DNA from: Armatimonadota bacterium
GTDB taxonomy: Bacteria; Armatimonadota; Hebobacteria; CAIYQO01
Direction of reading: 5' to 3'
DNA: 64,000 nucleotides
Assembly (NCBI GenBank): GCA_029553475.1
Contig: JAKPKV010000190.1
Coordinates: 55,193-119,192, forward strand
Below the pieces are notes generated by a model. It saw nothing but the letters and a program-made list of their open reading frames with translations. It did no database searches and had not been told where the DNA came from. This document shows, piece by piece, positions 52,142-60,156 of the stretch (positions within the stretch are counted from its first letter, which is position 1; the number at the start of each line of letters is the position of its first letter). A program made the translations under genes and the position numbers.

Positions 52142-52699
52142 ATGGTCTCGCGGACACGGCTCGCGGCCCAGCGGCTGCTGGCGTGCGACGTTGACGGCGT
52201 ATTGACCGAGGGCGGCATTATCTACGGCTCCGGCAATCAGGAATTGAAGGTGTTCAGCATCAAGGACGGGCTGGGCATCCGGGTGGCGACGTGCAGCCAC
52301 TTTCCGGTCGTCTGGCTGGCGCGGCGCTCCGCGGACGCGGTCGCGCGCCGCGCCGCCGAGCTGAACGTGCAGCTCTACCAGGGCGAGAGCGACAAAGAAG
52401 CGGTGCTGCGCCGCGTGGCGGAGCAGTATGGCCTCGCGCTGGCGGAGATCACCTACGTCGGCGACGACCTGGACGATCTGCGGCCGATGCGCATCGCCGG
52501 CCTGGCGGTGGCGGTGGCGGACGCGGCGCCCGAGGTGCAGGCGGCCGCCGACGTCGTGACCCGCGCGCCCGGCGGCAAAGGGGCGGCGCGCGAAGTGATC
52601 GAGCTGCTGTTTCACGCCCAGGATCGCTGGGACGCGGCGCTGGCGTGTTATCTGGACAGCCTGGCCGCACCGACGGCGGCGCACCTGCTGCGCGCGTAG
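52142..52699 (+). CDS. KdsC-like HAD phosphatase, paralogue 1
   Basis: 185 aa from the ATG at 52142 (GGGAGGAGACG). HAD superfamily C0-type phosphatase: motif I ACDVDGVLTEGG (Asp16, Asp18), the KdsC hallmark FSIKDGLGIR, Arg-rich stretch WLARRSADAVARRAAEL, and motif IV EITYVGDDLDDLRPM. KdsC dephosphorylates KDO-8-phosphate in lipopolysaccharide core synthesis; relatives act on other nonulosonate phosphates. No kdsA, kdsB or kdsD is in the window. A second copy starts 199 nt downstream, separated by a GAGTAC-type tract. About 240 bp upstream of this gene shows no feature beyond its ribosome site. Confidence 0.85.
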   Translation: MVSRTRLAAQRLLACDVDGVLTEGGIIYGSGNQELKVFSIKDGLGIRVATCSHFPVVWLARRSADAVARRAAELNVQLYQGESDKEAVLRRVAEQYGLALAEITYVGDDLDDLRPMRIAGLAVAVADAAPEVQAAADVVTRAPGGKGAAREVIELLFHAQDRWDAALACYLDSLAAPTAAHLLRA

Positions 52700-52843
52700 C
52701 CGCGCAGACGGCTCACCGCGGCGGCGCGCCGGCTCCGGGCGCGCCGCCGCGGCGTTTGGTGGGCGGGGTGGAGGGGTGAGCGCACGGGGGAGAGGTGTAT
52801 GTCGTATATCCGGTGAAGCGATGCGGGGACGGGCGGGAGGCGT

Positions 52844-52876
52844 TCGAGTGCGAGCACGAGTACGAGTACGAGCACG
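52844..52876. repeat. GAGTAC/GAGCAC hexamer tract between the KdsC paralogues
   Basis: Units TCGAGTGCGAGCACGAGTAC followed by GAGTACGAGCACG, 22 nt before the ribosome site of the second gene. The same hexamer forms arms of the 310-bp element at 11427. Confidence 0.65.
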
Positions 52877-52898
52877 CGTATGTAGGAAAGGGGAACCC

Positions 52899-53438
52899 AT
52901 GGTTGATCAGGCGCTGCTGGCGCGGCAGAAGCTGCTGGCCTGCGATGTGGACGGGGTGTTGACCGACGGGGGCATCACCTACGCGAGCGGCAATCTGGAG
53001 ACGAAGGCGTTCAGCATCAAAGACGGGCTGGGCATCCGGTTGATGCATGTCGTCCATTTTCCGGTGATCTGGGTGGCGAAGCGGATGTCCGACGCGGTGA
53101 CGCGCCGCGCCGCCGAGTTGAACGTGGTGGCCTACCAGGGCAGCGCGAACAAGGCGGCGCTGCTGCGCCGCGTGGCCGAGGAGCGCGGCCTCGCGCTGGC
53201 GGAGATCACCTATATCGGCGACGACGTGGATGACCTGCCCGCGTTGCGCATCGTCGGCCTGCCGGTGGCGGTGGGCGACGCCGTGCGGGCGGTGCGCGAC
53301 GCCGCGCGCTACGTCACCGAGATTCCCGGCGGCTATGGCGCGGTGCGTGAGGTGATCGAGCTGCTGCTCACCGCGCAAGGGCGCATGGAGGAAGCGGTCG
53401 CGGGCTATCTGGCGCAGGTGGCGCCGTCCGAAGAGTAA
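52899..53438 (+). CDS. KdsC-like HAD phosphatase, paralogue 2
   Basis: 179 aa from the ATG at 52899 (GGAAAGGGG upstream). Same architecture as paralogue 1 and clearly homologous along its length: ACDVDGVLTDGG, FSIKDGLGIR, WVAKRMSDAVTRRAAEL, EITYIGDDVDDLPAL, GGYGAVREVIELLL. The substrate-contact loops differ (LMHVVHFPVIW here against VATCSHFPVVW), so the pair may form one heteromeric enzyme (KdsC is a homotetramer) or act on different sugars. Tandem duplication; diderm envelope role inferred. Confidence 0.85.
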   Translation: MVDQALLARQKLLACDVDGVLTDGGITYASGNLETKAFSIKDGLGIRLMHVVHFPVIWVAKRMSDAVTRRAAELNVVAYQGSANKAALLRRVAEERGLALAEITYIGDDVDDLPALRIVGLPVAVGDAVRAVRDAARYVTEIPGGYGAVREVIELLLTAQGRMEEAVAGYLAQVAPSEE

Positions 53439-53480
53439 TGATGTCCGCATTTTGCCCCCTCCCGCCTACCCGGCGAGCGC

Positions 53481-53486
53481 TACAAT
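53481..53486 (+). promoter_or_regulatory. -10 box of the lipoprotein gene
   Basis: TACAAT 22 nt before the start at 53509. Confidence 0.4.
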
Positions 53487-53508
53487 GGATGGGAAGCGGG
53501 AGGTGGGT

Positions 53509-54444
53509 ATGCGCTGGGCGATCATCGTGTCGGGCGTGCTGATGCTGGGGCTGCTGGCGGGCTGCGGGGGCGGCGGCGCGGGCGCGCGGGCGCTGGCCGT
53601 GACGCCGAACGAGCTGCGGCTGAGCTACTTTCACTGGACAGTGGGCACGGTCGCCGGCGCCGGCGGGCAGGAGGCGGAATTTTTTGAGATTTTCGCGAAG
53701 CTGGCGATGCCGCGCGGCGCCCCCGTCTACGCCAACATGAAGCTGGCGCTGCCCGAGCTGCCGCGGCCGCTGGGGATGGCGGGTCCGCTGGCGCTGGCGC
53801 CCGGCGACGGCATCAGCGACGAGGCGGTGCCGGTGCACGTCTACTGGGGCGCGGGCGACGCGGCGCCCGCCCATCAACCCCTCATCGTGCGCCCCGGCGA
53901 CTGGCTGCCGGGGTACGCACCGCCCGGTGATGTCTACTTCTACAGCGGGCATGCCGACCTGGACGGCCCGGTGGCGCTGGCGACGGCGCCGGGGGTGACC
54001 GCCGCCGACGGCTTCGCGCGGAGCTATACGCTGCCCGCCGGCGAGATGCTGCCCATCCCGCGGATCACCTACCCGGCCGCGCCCGTCTTCAATACCGCCC
54101 GGCCGGGGCGCATCGCCTGGGCGGAGATGCCCGGCGCGGCGGGGTATCTGGTGATCGTTGAGGGCGATGTCCTCGGCGCCGACAACGCGCTGGGGCGCCG
54201 CGTCGTCTGGACCTCCGCCGCGCGCCCCATCCTCTTCGAGGCGCTGTACGATCCCACCGCCGACCTGCTCCCGGCACATGCGCGCGAGGTGATCATCCCC
54301 GCCGGCATTTTCACGCCGTGCAAGGCGGTGCAGGTGAGCGTCTTCGCGCAGGCCGCGCCGGCGACGGATGCCGCCGGCGCGCCGACGCTGAAGCGGGTGA
54401 ACGCCGCGATGGGCACGTACGTCTTCGCGACGTTCCAGCTGTGA
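53509..54444 (+). CDS. putative lipoprotein of unknown function
   Basis: 311 aa from the ATG at 53509 (GGGAGGTGGG before it). Type II signal peptide MRWAIIVSGVLMLGLLAGC with lipobox LAGC, Cys19 as lipidation site, followed by a Gly-rich tether. The mature protein is beta-rich with no recognised domain (RLSYFHWTVGTVAGAGGQEAEFFEIF, PGRIAWAEMPGAAGYLVIVEGD, KAVQVSVFAQA); the latter parts look like fibronectin-type III-like strands. Convergent with another lipoprotein gene, the two stops being back to back (TGATCA). Confidence 0.7.
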   Translation: MRWAIIVSGVLMLGLLAGCGGGGAGARALAVTPNELRLSYFHWTVGTVAGAGGQEAEFFEIFAKLAMPRGAPVYANMKLALPELPRPLGMAGPLALAPGDGISDEAVPVHVYWGAGDAAPAHQPLIVRPGDWLPGYAPPGDVYFYSGHADLDGPVALATAPGVTAADGFARSYTLPAGEMLPIPRITYPAAPVFNTARPGRIAWAEMPGAAGYLVIVEGDVLGADNALGRRVVWTSAARPILFEALYDPTADLLPAHAREVIIPAGIFTPCKAVQVSVFAQAAPATDAAGAPTLKRVNAAMGTYVFATFQL

Positions 54445-54912
54445 TCACCGGGTGCGTACGGTGTGTTCTTCCTGTCCCTCTGCGCCCGGCTTCGCCTCGC
54501 GGGTGACGCCGAAGGCATCGTCATCGGTCAGATACATGGCGCGCACGGCTTCACGGTTGCTGGTGATGGTGAGCAGCAGGAACGCGCCCGCGGGCAGCGT
54601 GCTCGCGGGCGACAGGCGGTAGTGCCCGGTGCTGAGGGTATGCAGATTGGTCAAGACCGCCTCGGTGGTGGCGTCGGTATCCACCTGGCGCAGCCGCACG
54701 GTGAACTCGCGCGGCGGGGCGTAGCCGGCGGGCCAATCCAGGTAGAAATCGTCGCCGCGATCAATGCCCAGCGCCTGCGGCTCCGGCGTGATGACCAGGC
54801 CGAGCATGCTGCCGTCTTCATTGGTGATGACGGTATGCCGCGCGCTGCCGCCGCAGCCGGCGCACAGCATGAGCAGCGAGAGGGCCAGCAGACTGCAGAG
54901 AAGAGTTCGCAT
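54445..54912 (-). CDS. putative lipoprotein of unknown function (155 aa)
   Basis: AAGGAGG precedes the ATG at 54912. Signal peptide MRTLLCSLLALSLLMLCAGC with lipobox CAGC, Cys20. The mature part looks like one beta-sandwich (FYLDWPAGYAPPREFTVRLRQVDTDA, PAGAFLLLTITSN). No family is recognised. Zero-spacing convergence with the 311-aa lipoprotein gene. Confidence 0.65.
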   Translation of the reverse strand: MRTLLCSLLALSLLMLCAGCGGSARHTVITNEDGSMLGLVITPEPQALGIDRGDDFYLDWPAGYAPPREFTVRLRQVDTDATTEAVLTNLHTLSTGHYRLSPASTLPAGAFLLLTITSNREAVRAMYLTDDDAFGVTREAKPGAEGQEEHTVRTR

Positions 54913-54972
54913 CGCATCCTCCTTCGCGCTTCTATCACTAGTATACGATGCCGCGCCGGAGAAGTTGCGAGA

Positions 54973-56433
54973 TCAGTCGCTGGCCGCGGGCGTGCGCAGC
55001 GGGACGGGGGCGCCGGCGGGCGCCGCGGATTTCGCCGTGCCGATGTGGATGACGGTCGCTTCGCCGCGGTAGCGGTCGGTGGAGATGACTTCACGCACGG
55101 CGTCCGGTCCCTCGCCGACCACCCGCGTGACGGTGACCGCGCGCCCTGGCGAGCCTTTTTCCACGACTGTGCGCGTGCCGGCGGGCAGCGTCGGGTCTTC
55201 CTTCGTCACCACGCGCTGGGCGAGCGCGCGGATGTCGCCGCGCAGGATGGTCACGTTGGGCGCCGGGCCCGCGCCGAGCAGGCGCACGGTGAGCCGACGC
55301 TTGGCGGCGCGCGCCTCGATGATGACGGGCGCGTCGCTCGTGTTGCGGAAGCGGAAATCAATGGCCCCGTAGGCGACGGTGGCGTCCTGGCCGAGCGGCG
55401 CGTAGTGGATGGGCAGCGAGTGGTGGCTGCGCTGCACGATGCGCATATTCGCCAGCAGCGCCGCGTTGTACAGCGTGGTGGAGACCTGACAGATGCCGCC
55501 GCCCATGCCGGGGGTGAGCTGGCCGTCGGCGATCACCGGCGCCACTTTGAAGCCGCTCGCGGCGTCGCGCGGGCCGACCGTCGTGTTGAAGGAGAACGTC
55601 TCGCCGGGCAGCAGGATGACGCCGTGCAGCGCGCGGGCGGCGGTTTCCACGTTGCTGGCGCGGTTGCCGCTGCTGGCAGTATACGCGGTGGTGTAGGTGC
55701 CCAGCACGGCGTCAACGCGGGAGAGCGCGGCGGCGGTGATCGCCGGCAGCTTCTCGCGGTAGGGCACGTCCAGCGCCTCCGGGACGGGGCGTCCGGCGGA
55801 GAGCGCGGGCAGCACCTCGGCCTGGAGCCGCTTCACCGCAGCGGGGAGGTCGAGTTTCGCGCCAGGCCGCTCCGGCACGATCACCACCGCGCCCGTCGCG
55901 TCGTCCCAGCGGGCGCTGGCGTTCACCGGCGGGCGATTGATCGCCGCGCCGAAGGCGGCCAGCGCCGCTTCCGCGCGGGCGGCGTCCAGGGTGAAGACGG
56001 GGTGAACCTCGCCGCCGTCCTGACGCAGGCGCCAGGCGTCGCTCAGGCGGGCGAGGGGAGGGCCTTGGCGGCCCAGCGCCAGCGCGGCGTCCAGCGTGGC
56101 GTCAACATCCGGGGCGATGCCGAGGTCGCGCAGCGCGAGGTCGCGCCGGTGGGGGCCGGCGTGCACGACGAGACGGTCGTCGGCGCGCGCCCACTGCTCG
56201 GCGAGGCGCTGTTTCGCTGCCGCGCGCGTCAATCCACCCACGGGCAGATTGGCGATGCGCACGCCGTCGGCGATCAGGTTGTCCTTCGGCAGGATCAGCG
56301 CGCCGGCGCTGACGACCATGCCGAGCAGGATGAACAGGGAAAAGCCGAGGATGAGCCCGACGCGGATGCGCCCGGCCATCCGCCCGCGCGCGGGCGGCGA
56401 AACGAGGACCGTGTTCGATGACGGCGATGACAT
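54973..56433 (-). CDS. VanW family protein with peptidoglycan-binding-like and G5-like domains
   Basis: 486 aa from the ATG at 56433, chosen because a TACAAT box lies 7 nt upstream; a longer frame to 56490 lacks support. Membrane anchor around residues 28-50 (VGLILGFSLFILLGMVVSAGALIL). Then a YoaR-like putative peptidoglycan-binding domain (VRIANLPVGGLTRAAAKQRLAE...), the VanW domain (NRASNVETAARALHGVILLPGETFSFNTTVGPRDAASGFKVAPVIADGQLTPGMGGGICQVSTTLYNAALLA), and a C-terminal G5-like segment. VanW is found in vancomycin-resistance clusters and widely elsewhere; biochemical role unknown, cell-envelope linked. Probably leaderless. Confidence 0.9.
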   Translation of the reverse strand: MSSPSSNTVLVSPPARGRMAGRIRVGLILGFSLFILLGMVVSAGALILPKDNLIADGVRIANLPVGGLTRAAAKQRLAEQWARADDRLVVHAGPHRRDLALRDLGIAPDVDATLDAALALGRQGPPLARLSDAWRLRQDGGEVHPVFTLDAARAEAALAAFGAAINRPPVNASARWDDATGAVVIVPERPGAKLDLPAAVKRLQAEVLPALSAGRPVPEALDVPYREKLPAITAAALSRVDAVLGTYTTAYTASSGNRASNVETAARALHGVILLPGETFSFNTTVGPRDAASGFKVAPVIADGQLTPGMGGGICQVSTTLYNAALLANMRIVQRSHHSLPIHYAPLGQDATVAYGAIDFRFRNTSDAPVIIEARAAKRRLTVRLLGAGPAPNVTILRGDIRALAQRVVTKEDPTLPAGTRTVVEKGSPGRAVTVTRVVGEGPDAVREVISTDRYRGEATVIHIGTAKSAAPAGAPVPLRTPAASD

Positions 56434-56440
56434 GGCTGTG

Positions 56441-56446
56441 ATTGTA
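56441..56446 (-). promoter_or_regulatory. -10 box of the VanW gene (leaderless arrangement)
   Basis: TACAAT on the minus strand, 7 nt before the ATG at 56433. No ribosome site, no clear -35. Confidence 0.45.
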
Positions 56447-56542
56447 GCGCGTCCGGCCGCTCGCGCGTGTCGCGCGGCGCGCCTATCCATGCGCCGGGCA
56501 CATTATACCCGGTTTCCGCGGGACGGTATAGCGGAGGGATGA

Positions 56543-56706
56543 GGGATTGGGGGTTAGGGATTAGGGGTAGCGGGTCATCACGTTGTATCGTGCCTCGTCC
56601 ATCGTAGGGATTAGGGATTGGGCGCGCGCTACAGGCGGTTGTCCTGATACGCACACGACAACGCAACGACCCCCCCTAACCTCTAATCCCTCACCCCTCA
56701 CGGTGG
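56543..56706. repeat. inverted-repeat element with telomere-like G-runs and family B-type ends
   Basis: Left side GGGATTGGGGGTTAGGGATT (56543 onward) is echoed, inverted, by CTAACCTCTAATCCCTCACC near 56670-56700. Inside are GGGTCATCACGTTGTATCGT (about 56575) and its diverged inverse, resembling family B ends; GTGGGTCGTCACGTTGTCGC at about 56706 is another such end. The four G-runs at 56543-56567 fit a G-quadruplex pattern. The rest of this 360-bp gap holds nothing else identifiable. Confidence 0.6.
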
Positions 56707-56793
56707 TGGGTCGTCACGTTGTCGCTTGCCATGTAAACGGTAGCGCGCGCCCGCCTGGCGGGGGAGGGCCGGGGCGGGGACGACAGGCATGGC

Positions 56794-57597
56794 TCAATCC
56801 GCCGCCGCCGGTTTGTCCGCTAGCTCGCGCAGGAAGCGGGTGCTGTGCAGGCGTGTTTCCAGGCGGTATTCCAGGTAGTCGCGGTAGGTGTGTTCCAGGT
56901 CGCGGCGCAGGCGGTCGGAGAGGGGGAGTTCGCGCGCGGCGGCGACGCCGTGGGCCAGCAAGACCTGCGAGACCTGCACCACGCCGGCGGCGATGCGCCG
57001 CGCGCCGGGCACGTGCGGCAGGCAGTCCGTGCAGAGCGCGCCCCCTTGCGCGGCGGAAAATCCCAGCCACTGCGGCCACACCGGGCGGCCGCCCTCGCCG
57101 ATGAACGCCAGCCCCACGCCGCAGTGCGCACAGTGGGTGAGCTGCGGCAGGTAACCGAGCACGGAAACCAGGCTGATTTCCACGTACCGCGCCAGCAAAT
57201 CCGGCGGGTCGCCGGCGGCGAGGCCGGCCAGCGCGTCCACCAGCAGGTCATACAGCGTGGGTTTCTGCTGGCGCTCTGCCAACGAGGCGTCGAGCAGCTC
57301 GGCGAAGTAATTCGCGTAGGCGAAGGCCTCCATATTGGCGCGCAGGCCGTAAAAGGCCTCGCGCACGCGCACCTGGGTGATCACGTCGAAGCGCCGCCCG
57401 CGCGCGAGCTGCGCCTCGACGCGCGCGAAATGCTGCAGGGCCGCCGCCAGCTTCGCCCGCGGTTTCCGCACCCCTTTGGCGACGGCGAGCAGCTTCCCCT
57501 CCTCGCGGCTGAACAGGGTGATCATCCGGTTCGTCTCGCCGTAATCGCGGGAGCGCAGGATGACGGCCTGCACGGTATAGTCATGCGGTTCGCTCAC
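56794..57597 (-). CDS. recO: DNA repair protein RecO
   Basis: 267 aa from a GTG at 57597. N-terminal OB fold (YTVQAVILRSRDYGETNRMITLFSREEGKLLAVAKGVRKPRAKLAAALQHF), then the helical C-domain with a zinc finger: CAHCG ... CTDC. Acts with RecR/RecF to load RecA on SSB-coated DNA. A TGC-TACAAT box ends 6 nt before the GTG, so the mRNA is probably leaderless. Neighbour arfB is upstream on the same strand across a repeat tract. Confidence 0.92.
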   Translation of the reverse strand: MSEPHDYTVQAVILRSRDYGETNRMITLFSREEGKLLAVAKGVRKPRAKLAAALQHFARVEAQLARGRRFDVITQVRVREAFYGLRANMEAFAYANYFAELLDASLAERQQKPTLYDLLVDALAGLAAGDPPDLLARYVEISLVSVLGYLPQLTHCAHCGVGLAFIGEGGRPVWPQWLGFSAAQGGALCTDCLPHVPGARRIAAGVVQVSQVLLAHGVAAARELPLSDRLRRDLEHTYRDYLEYRLETRLHSTRFLRELADKPAAAD

Positions 57598-57603
57598 GCG
57601 CCT

Positions 57604-57612
57604 ATTGTAGCA
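57604..57612 (-). promoter_or_regulatory. extended -10 of recO (leaderless)
   Basis: Minus strand TGC-TACAAT; the -10 box is at 57604-57609, 6 nt before the GTG at 57597. Confidence 0.5.
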
Positions 57613-57661
57613 GATATGCCGGCATCACGCAGGCGAGGAGGGGGTGGGTGCGCCGACCCCC

Positions 57662-57810
57662 AATCGTCATCATCGTCATCGTCGTCGTCATCGTCATCGA
57701 AGGCTTTCACGTTGCAGGTTGCACTCGTCGGTATCGCGTTCTGTTGTCCGAAGTAGGGGGATGGGTGGATGGATACGACGACGACGACGATGACGATGAC
57801 GATGACGATT
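57662..57810. repeat. inverted pair of GAY-GAC trinucleotide tracts
   Basis: Left arm is (ATC/GTC) repeats from 57662 to about 57700, right arm (GAC/GAT) repeats 57777-57810, with 76 nt between. The arms are complementary, so a long hairpin is possible. The right arm runs into the stop codon of arfB (TAA 57809-57811). Related tracts: 22768, 23831, 26368. Confidence 0.75.
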
Positions 57811-58249
57811 ACATCTCTTCCGGCCGCCGCCGTCGTTCCCGCTTGATCTCCCCGCGCTGCCGCTTGTCCTTCAGTCGCGCTTCCCGCACGCCTTTGGGGA
57901 TGCGGGTGGGTTTCCGGCGTTTCACCGGGCGCAGGGCGTCGTGCAGGAGGGCGACGAACTTGGCGACGGCGTCCTCGCGGTTGCGCAGTTGGCTGCGGTA
58001 GCGCTCGGAGACGACGTGGATGACGCCGGCATCATCAATGGCGCTGCCCAATGTGGCCAGCAGGAGGGCGCGCTGGAGATCGGTGAGTGACGGCGAGGTC
58101 ACGGTATCAAACAGCAACTCCACGCGCGTCTCCGTCTTGTTCACGTGCTGGCCGCCGGGCCCGCCGCTGCGCGAGGTGCGAAAGGCGAGCTCGCCGCGCG
58201 GGATGGCCAGGGCGTCGTTAATGATGAGGATGTCGTCGGCGCCGTCCAT
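57809..58249 (-). CDS. arfB: ArfB-like peptidyl-tRNA hydrolase (stalled-ribosome rescue)
   Basis: 146 aa. Contains the release-factor catalytic loop SGGPGGQHVNKTETRVEL and the basic C-terminal tail RRKPTRIPKGVREARLKDKRQRGEIKRERRRR that inserts into the empty mRNA channel. It lacks the codon-recognition domain of RF1/RF2. Releases peptides from ribosomes stalled on non-stop mRNA. It is located 46 nt downstream of the malic-enzyme stop and is probably cotranscribed with it. Length fits ArfB/YaeJ (about 140). Confidence 0.93.
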   Translation of the reverse strand: MDGADDILIINDALAIPRGELAFRTSRSGGPGGQHVNKTETRVELLFDTVTSPSLTDLQRALLLATLGSAIDDAGVIHVVSERYRSQLRNREDAVAKFVALLHDALRPVKRRKPTRIPKGVREARLKDKRQRGEIKRERRRRPEEM

Positions 58250-58295
58250 ACCGTCACGCTGCCCGGGGAAGGTCGCGCATAATACTCGCCGCCTT

Positions 58296-59732
58296 TCATC
58301 GCGTCAATGCGTCAAACGTCGGCATCTCCCCGCCGGCCAGGCGGGCGACGCCGTCGGCGCTGGCGGCGGCGATGACGGCCCGCGCCACCGCCGGGCCGAC
58401 GGCGGGGTTGAAGACGGAGGGGATGATGTAGCCGGGCAGCAGCTCGGCGTCGGTCACCGTCTCGGCGATGGCGCGGGCGGCGGCCAGCTTCATCCTTTCG
58501 GTGATGGCGCGGGCGCGGCAGTCCAGCGCGCCGCGGAAGATGCCGGGGAAGGCGAGCACGTTATTGATCTGATTGGGATAGTCGGAGCGGCCGGTGGCCA
58601 TCACCGCCACGTAGGGGCCGGCTTCCTCGGGCATGATCTCCGGCACCGGATTGGCCATGGCGAAGACGATGGCGCGCGGGGCCATCCGTCTCACGTCCTC
58701 CACCGTCAGCGTGCCGGGGCCGGAGAGGCCGAGGAAGAGGTCGGCGCCGGCGATGACCTCGGAGAGCGTGCCGCGCCGCCCCTCGGGGTTGGTGTGCTCG
58801 GCGTACCACGCCTTCATGCTGTTCATATTCGCCGTGCGCCCGCGGTAGATGGCGCCGCTCCGGTCGCAGCCGATGATAGTGCGCACGCCGGCGTTCATGA
58901 GGATTTTTGAGCAGGCGACGCCGGAGGCGCCCACGCCGGAGACGACGATCTTCAGCTCCTCCATCCGCTTGTCCACGATCTTCAGCGCGTTGTAGAGGGC
59001 GGCGAGCACCACCACCGCGGTGCCGTGCTGGTCGTCGTGGAAGACGGGGATGTCCAGCTCGGCCTTCAGCCGGTCTTCGATCGCAAAACAGCGCGGGGCG
59101 GAGATGTCCTCCAGGTTGATGCCGCCGAAGGTGGGGGCGATGGCCTTCACCACGGCGACGATCTCGTCGGGGTCCGTCGTCGCCACGCAGATGGGGAAGG
59201 CGTCCACCCCGCCGAAGGCTTTGAAGAGCTGCGCCTTGCCTTCCATCACCGGCATGGCGGCCTCCGGGCCGATGTCGCCCAGGCCGAGCACGGCGGTGCC
59301 ATCGCTCACCACCGCCACCGTGTTGCGCTTGATGGTGAGGGTGTGGGCGCGCATCACGTCGTCATGCACGGCCATGCACACGCGGGCCACGCCGGGGGTG
59401 TAGGCCATGGACAGGTCGTCGCGCGTCTCCAGCGGCATTTTTCCGCAGACGGCGATCTTGCCGCCGTCGTGCAGGGCGAAGGTGCGGTCCGTCACCTCCA
59501 GCACCGCGACGCCGTCGGCCGCGCGGGCGGCGGCGGCGAGCTCCCGCGCGTGGGCCAGGCTGCTCGCCAGCACCACCAGGCGGCGCTCATCGGCGCGGCT
59601 GGCGGCGCAGGCGCAGGCCGCCGACACCTCGCCGCCGCGCGCGCGCAGCGCGTCCATCACGCGCTGAAACGCGTCATCGTTCGCGCGCAGGCGCAGCAGG
59701 ATGCTGAAACTCGCACTGGGAGCGGTCGCCAT
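58296..59732 (-). CDS. malic enzyme with N-terminal ACT-like domain
   Basis: 478 aa from the ATG at 59732 (AAAGGG 9 nt upstream; another ATG 18 nt earlier is possible). Residues 1-85 form an ACT-like regulatory domain ([31 protein letters not shown]), then the malic enzyme core: [10 protein letters not shown], the catalytic Lys region [19 protein letters not shown], metal ligands EDISAPRCF and [10 protein letters not shown], and NAD(P)-binding [16 protein letters not shown]. Oxidatively decarboxylates malate to pyruvate. An ACT domain at the N-terminus suggests allosteric control by an amino acid. Promoter with TGG-TATAAT at 59766. Confidence 0.92.
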   Translation of the reverse strand: MATAPSASFSILLRLRANDDAFQRVMDALRARGGEVSAACACAASRADERRLVVLASSLAHARELAAAARAADGVAVLEVTDRTFALHDGGKIAVCGKMPLETRDDLSMAYTPGVARVCMAVHDDVMRAHTLTIKRNTVAVVSDGTAVLGLGDIGPEAAMPVMEGKAQLFKAFGGVDAFPICVATTDPDEIVAVVKAIAPTFGGINLEDISAPRCFAIEDRLKAELDIPVFHDDQHGTAVVVLAALYNALKIVDKRMEELKIVVSGVGASGVACSKILMNAGVRTIIGCDRSGAIYRGRTANMNSMKAWYAEHTNPEGRRGTLSEVIAGADLFLGLSGPGTLTVEDVRRMAPRAIVFAMANPVPEIMPEEAGPYVAVMATGRSDYPNQINNVLAFPGIFRGALDCRARAITERMKLAAARAIAETVTDAELLPGYIIPSVFNPAVGPAVARAVIAAASADGVARLAGGEMPTFDALTR

Positions 59733-59765
59733 GGGAGTGGCCCTTTCCATCGGGGAGATGGGCCA

Positions 59766-59774
59766 ATTATACCA
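59766..59774 (-). promoter_or_regulatory. extended -10 promoter of the malic enzyme gene
   Basis: Minus strand TGG-TATAAT, about 33 nt upstream of the start at 59732. Confidence 0.55.
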
Positions 59775-59922
59775 CAGAGCGCGCCGGGAGAGCCAGCGGC
59801 CGGTCCCTGGCACGCGTTTGTGCTGGAGATTTGGTCCTGTCGGTGAGCCGCAGCATCCGCCGAGGAAACGGATGGCCATTGCGGCGTTGGCTGCCAGGTC
59901 GGGGCAGGTGGTTTCGGCGCCG

Positions 59923-60012
59923 TCAGCGATGACCCGCCAGACGCCCGACGGTCTGCGCGGCCGCCGGCACGATGGCGAGGAACAGCACGAACGACACCAT
60001 CCCGATGCGCAT
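59923..60012 (-). CDS. possible 29-aa secreted peptide
   Basis: GGAGGT lies 10 nt before an ATG at 60012 and the frame reads MRIGMVSFVLFLAIVPAAAQ, a complete signal-peptide-like sequence, then stops after nine more residues. It may be the remnant of a secreted protein gene, a real small peptide or chance. The rest of the 424-bp gap (59733-60156) shows an AT-containing stretch TATCTATACACT just before the next gene and nothing else. Confidence 0.25.
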   Translation of the reverse strand: MRIGMVSFVLFLAIVPAAAQTVGRLAGHR

Positions 60013-60156
60013 GAAGCGGTTACCTCCGGGGTATAGCGGCATCATTCCCGTGGGGAGCCGGTGGAGAAACGTGGGACGCTCGCCCGCCCAGGCGTGGGAA
60101 CATTGTCCACCTTCCGCGCGTCAAACCGTCTATCTATACACTGCAAGGAGCGGGCC

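Noticed and set aside
59750..59879. N-terminal extension of the malic enzyme containing FLGGCCGSP
   Set aside because: The string recalls methyltransferase zinc motifs but is upstream of the TATAAT promoter and of the ribosome site of the malic enzyme; most likely chance in a high-GC frame.
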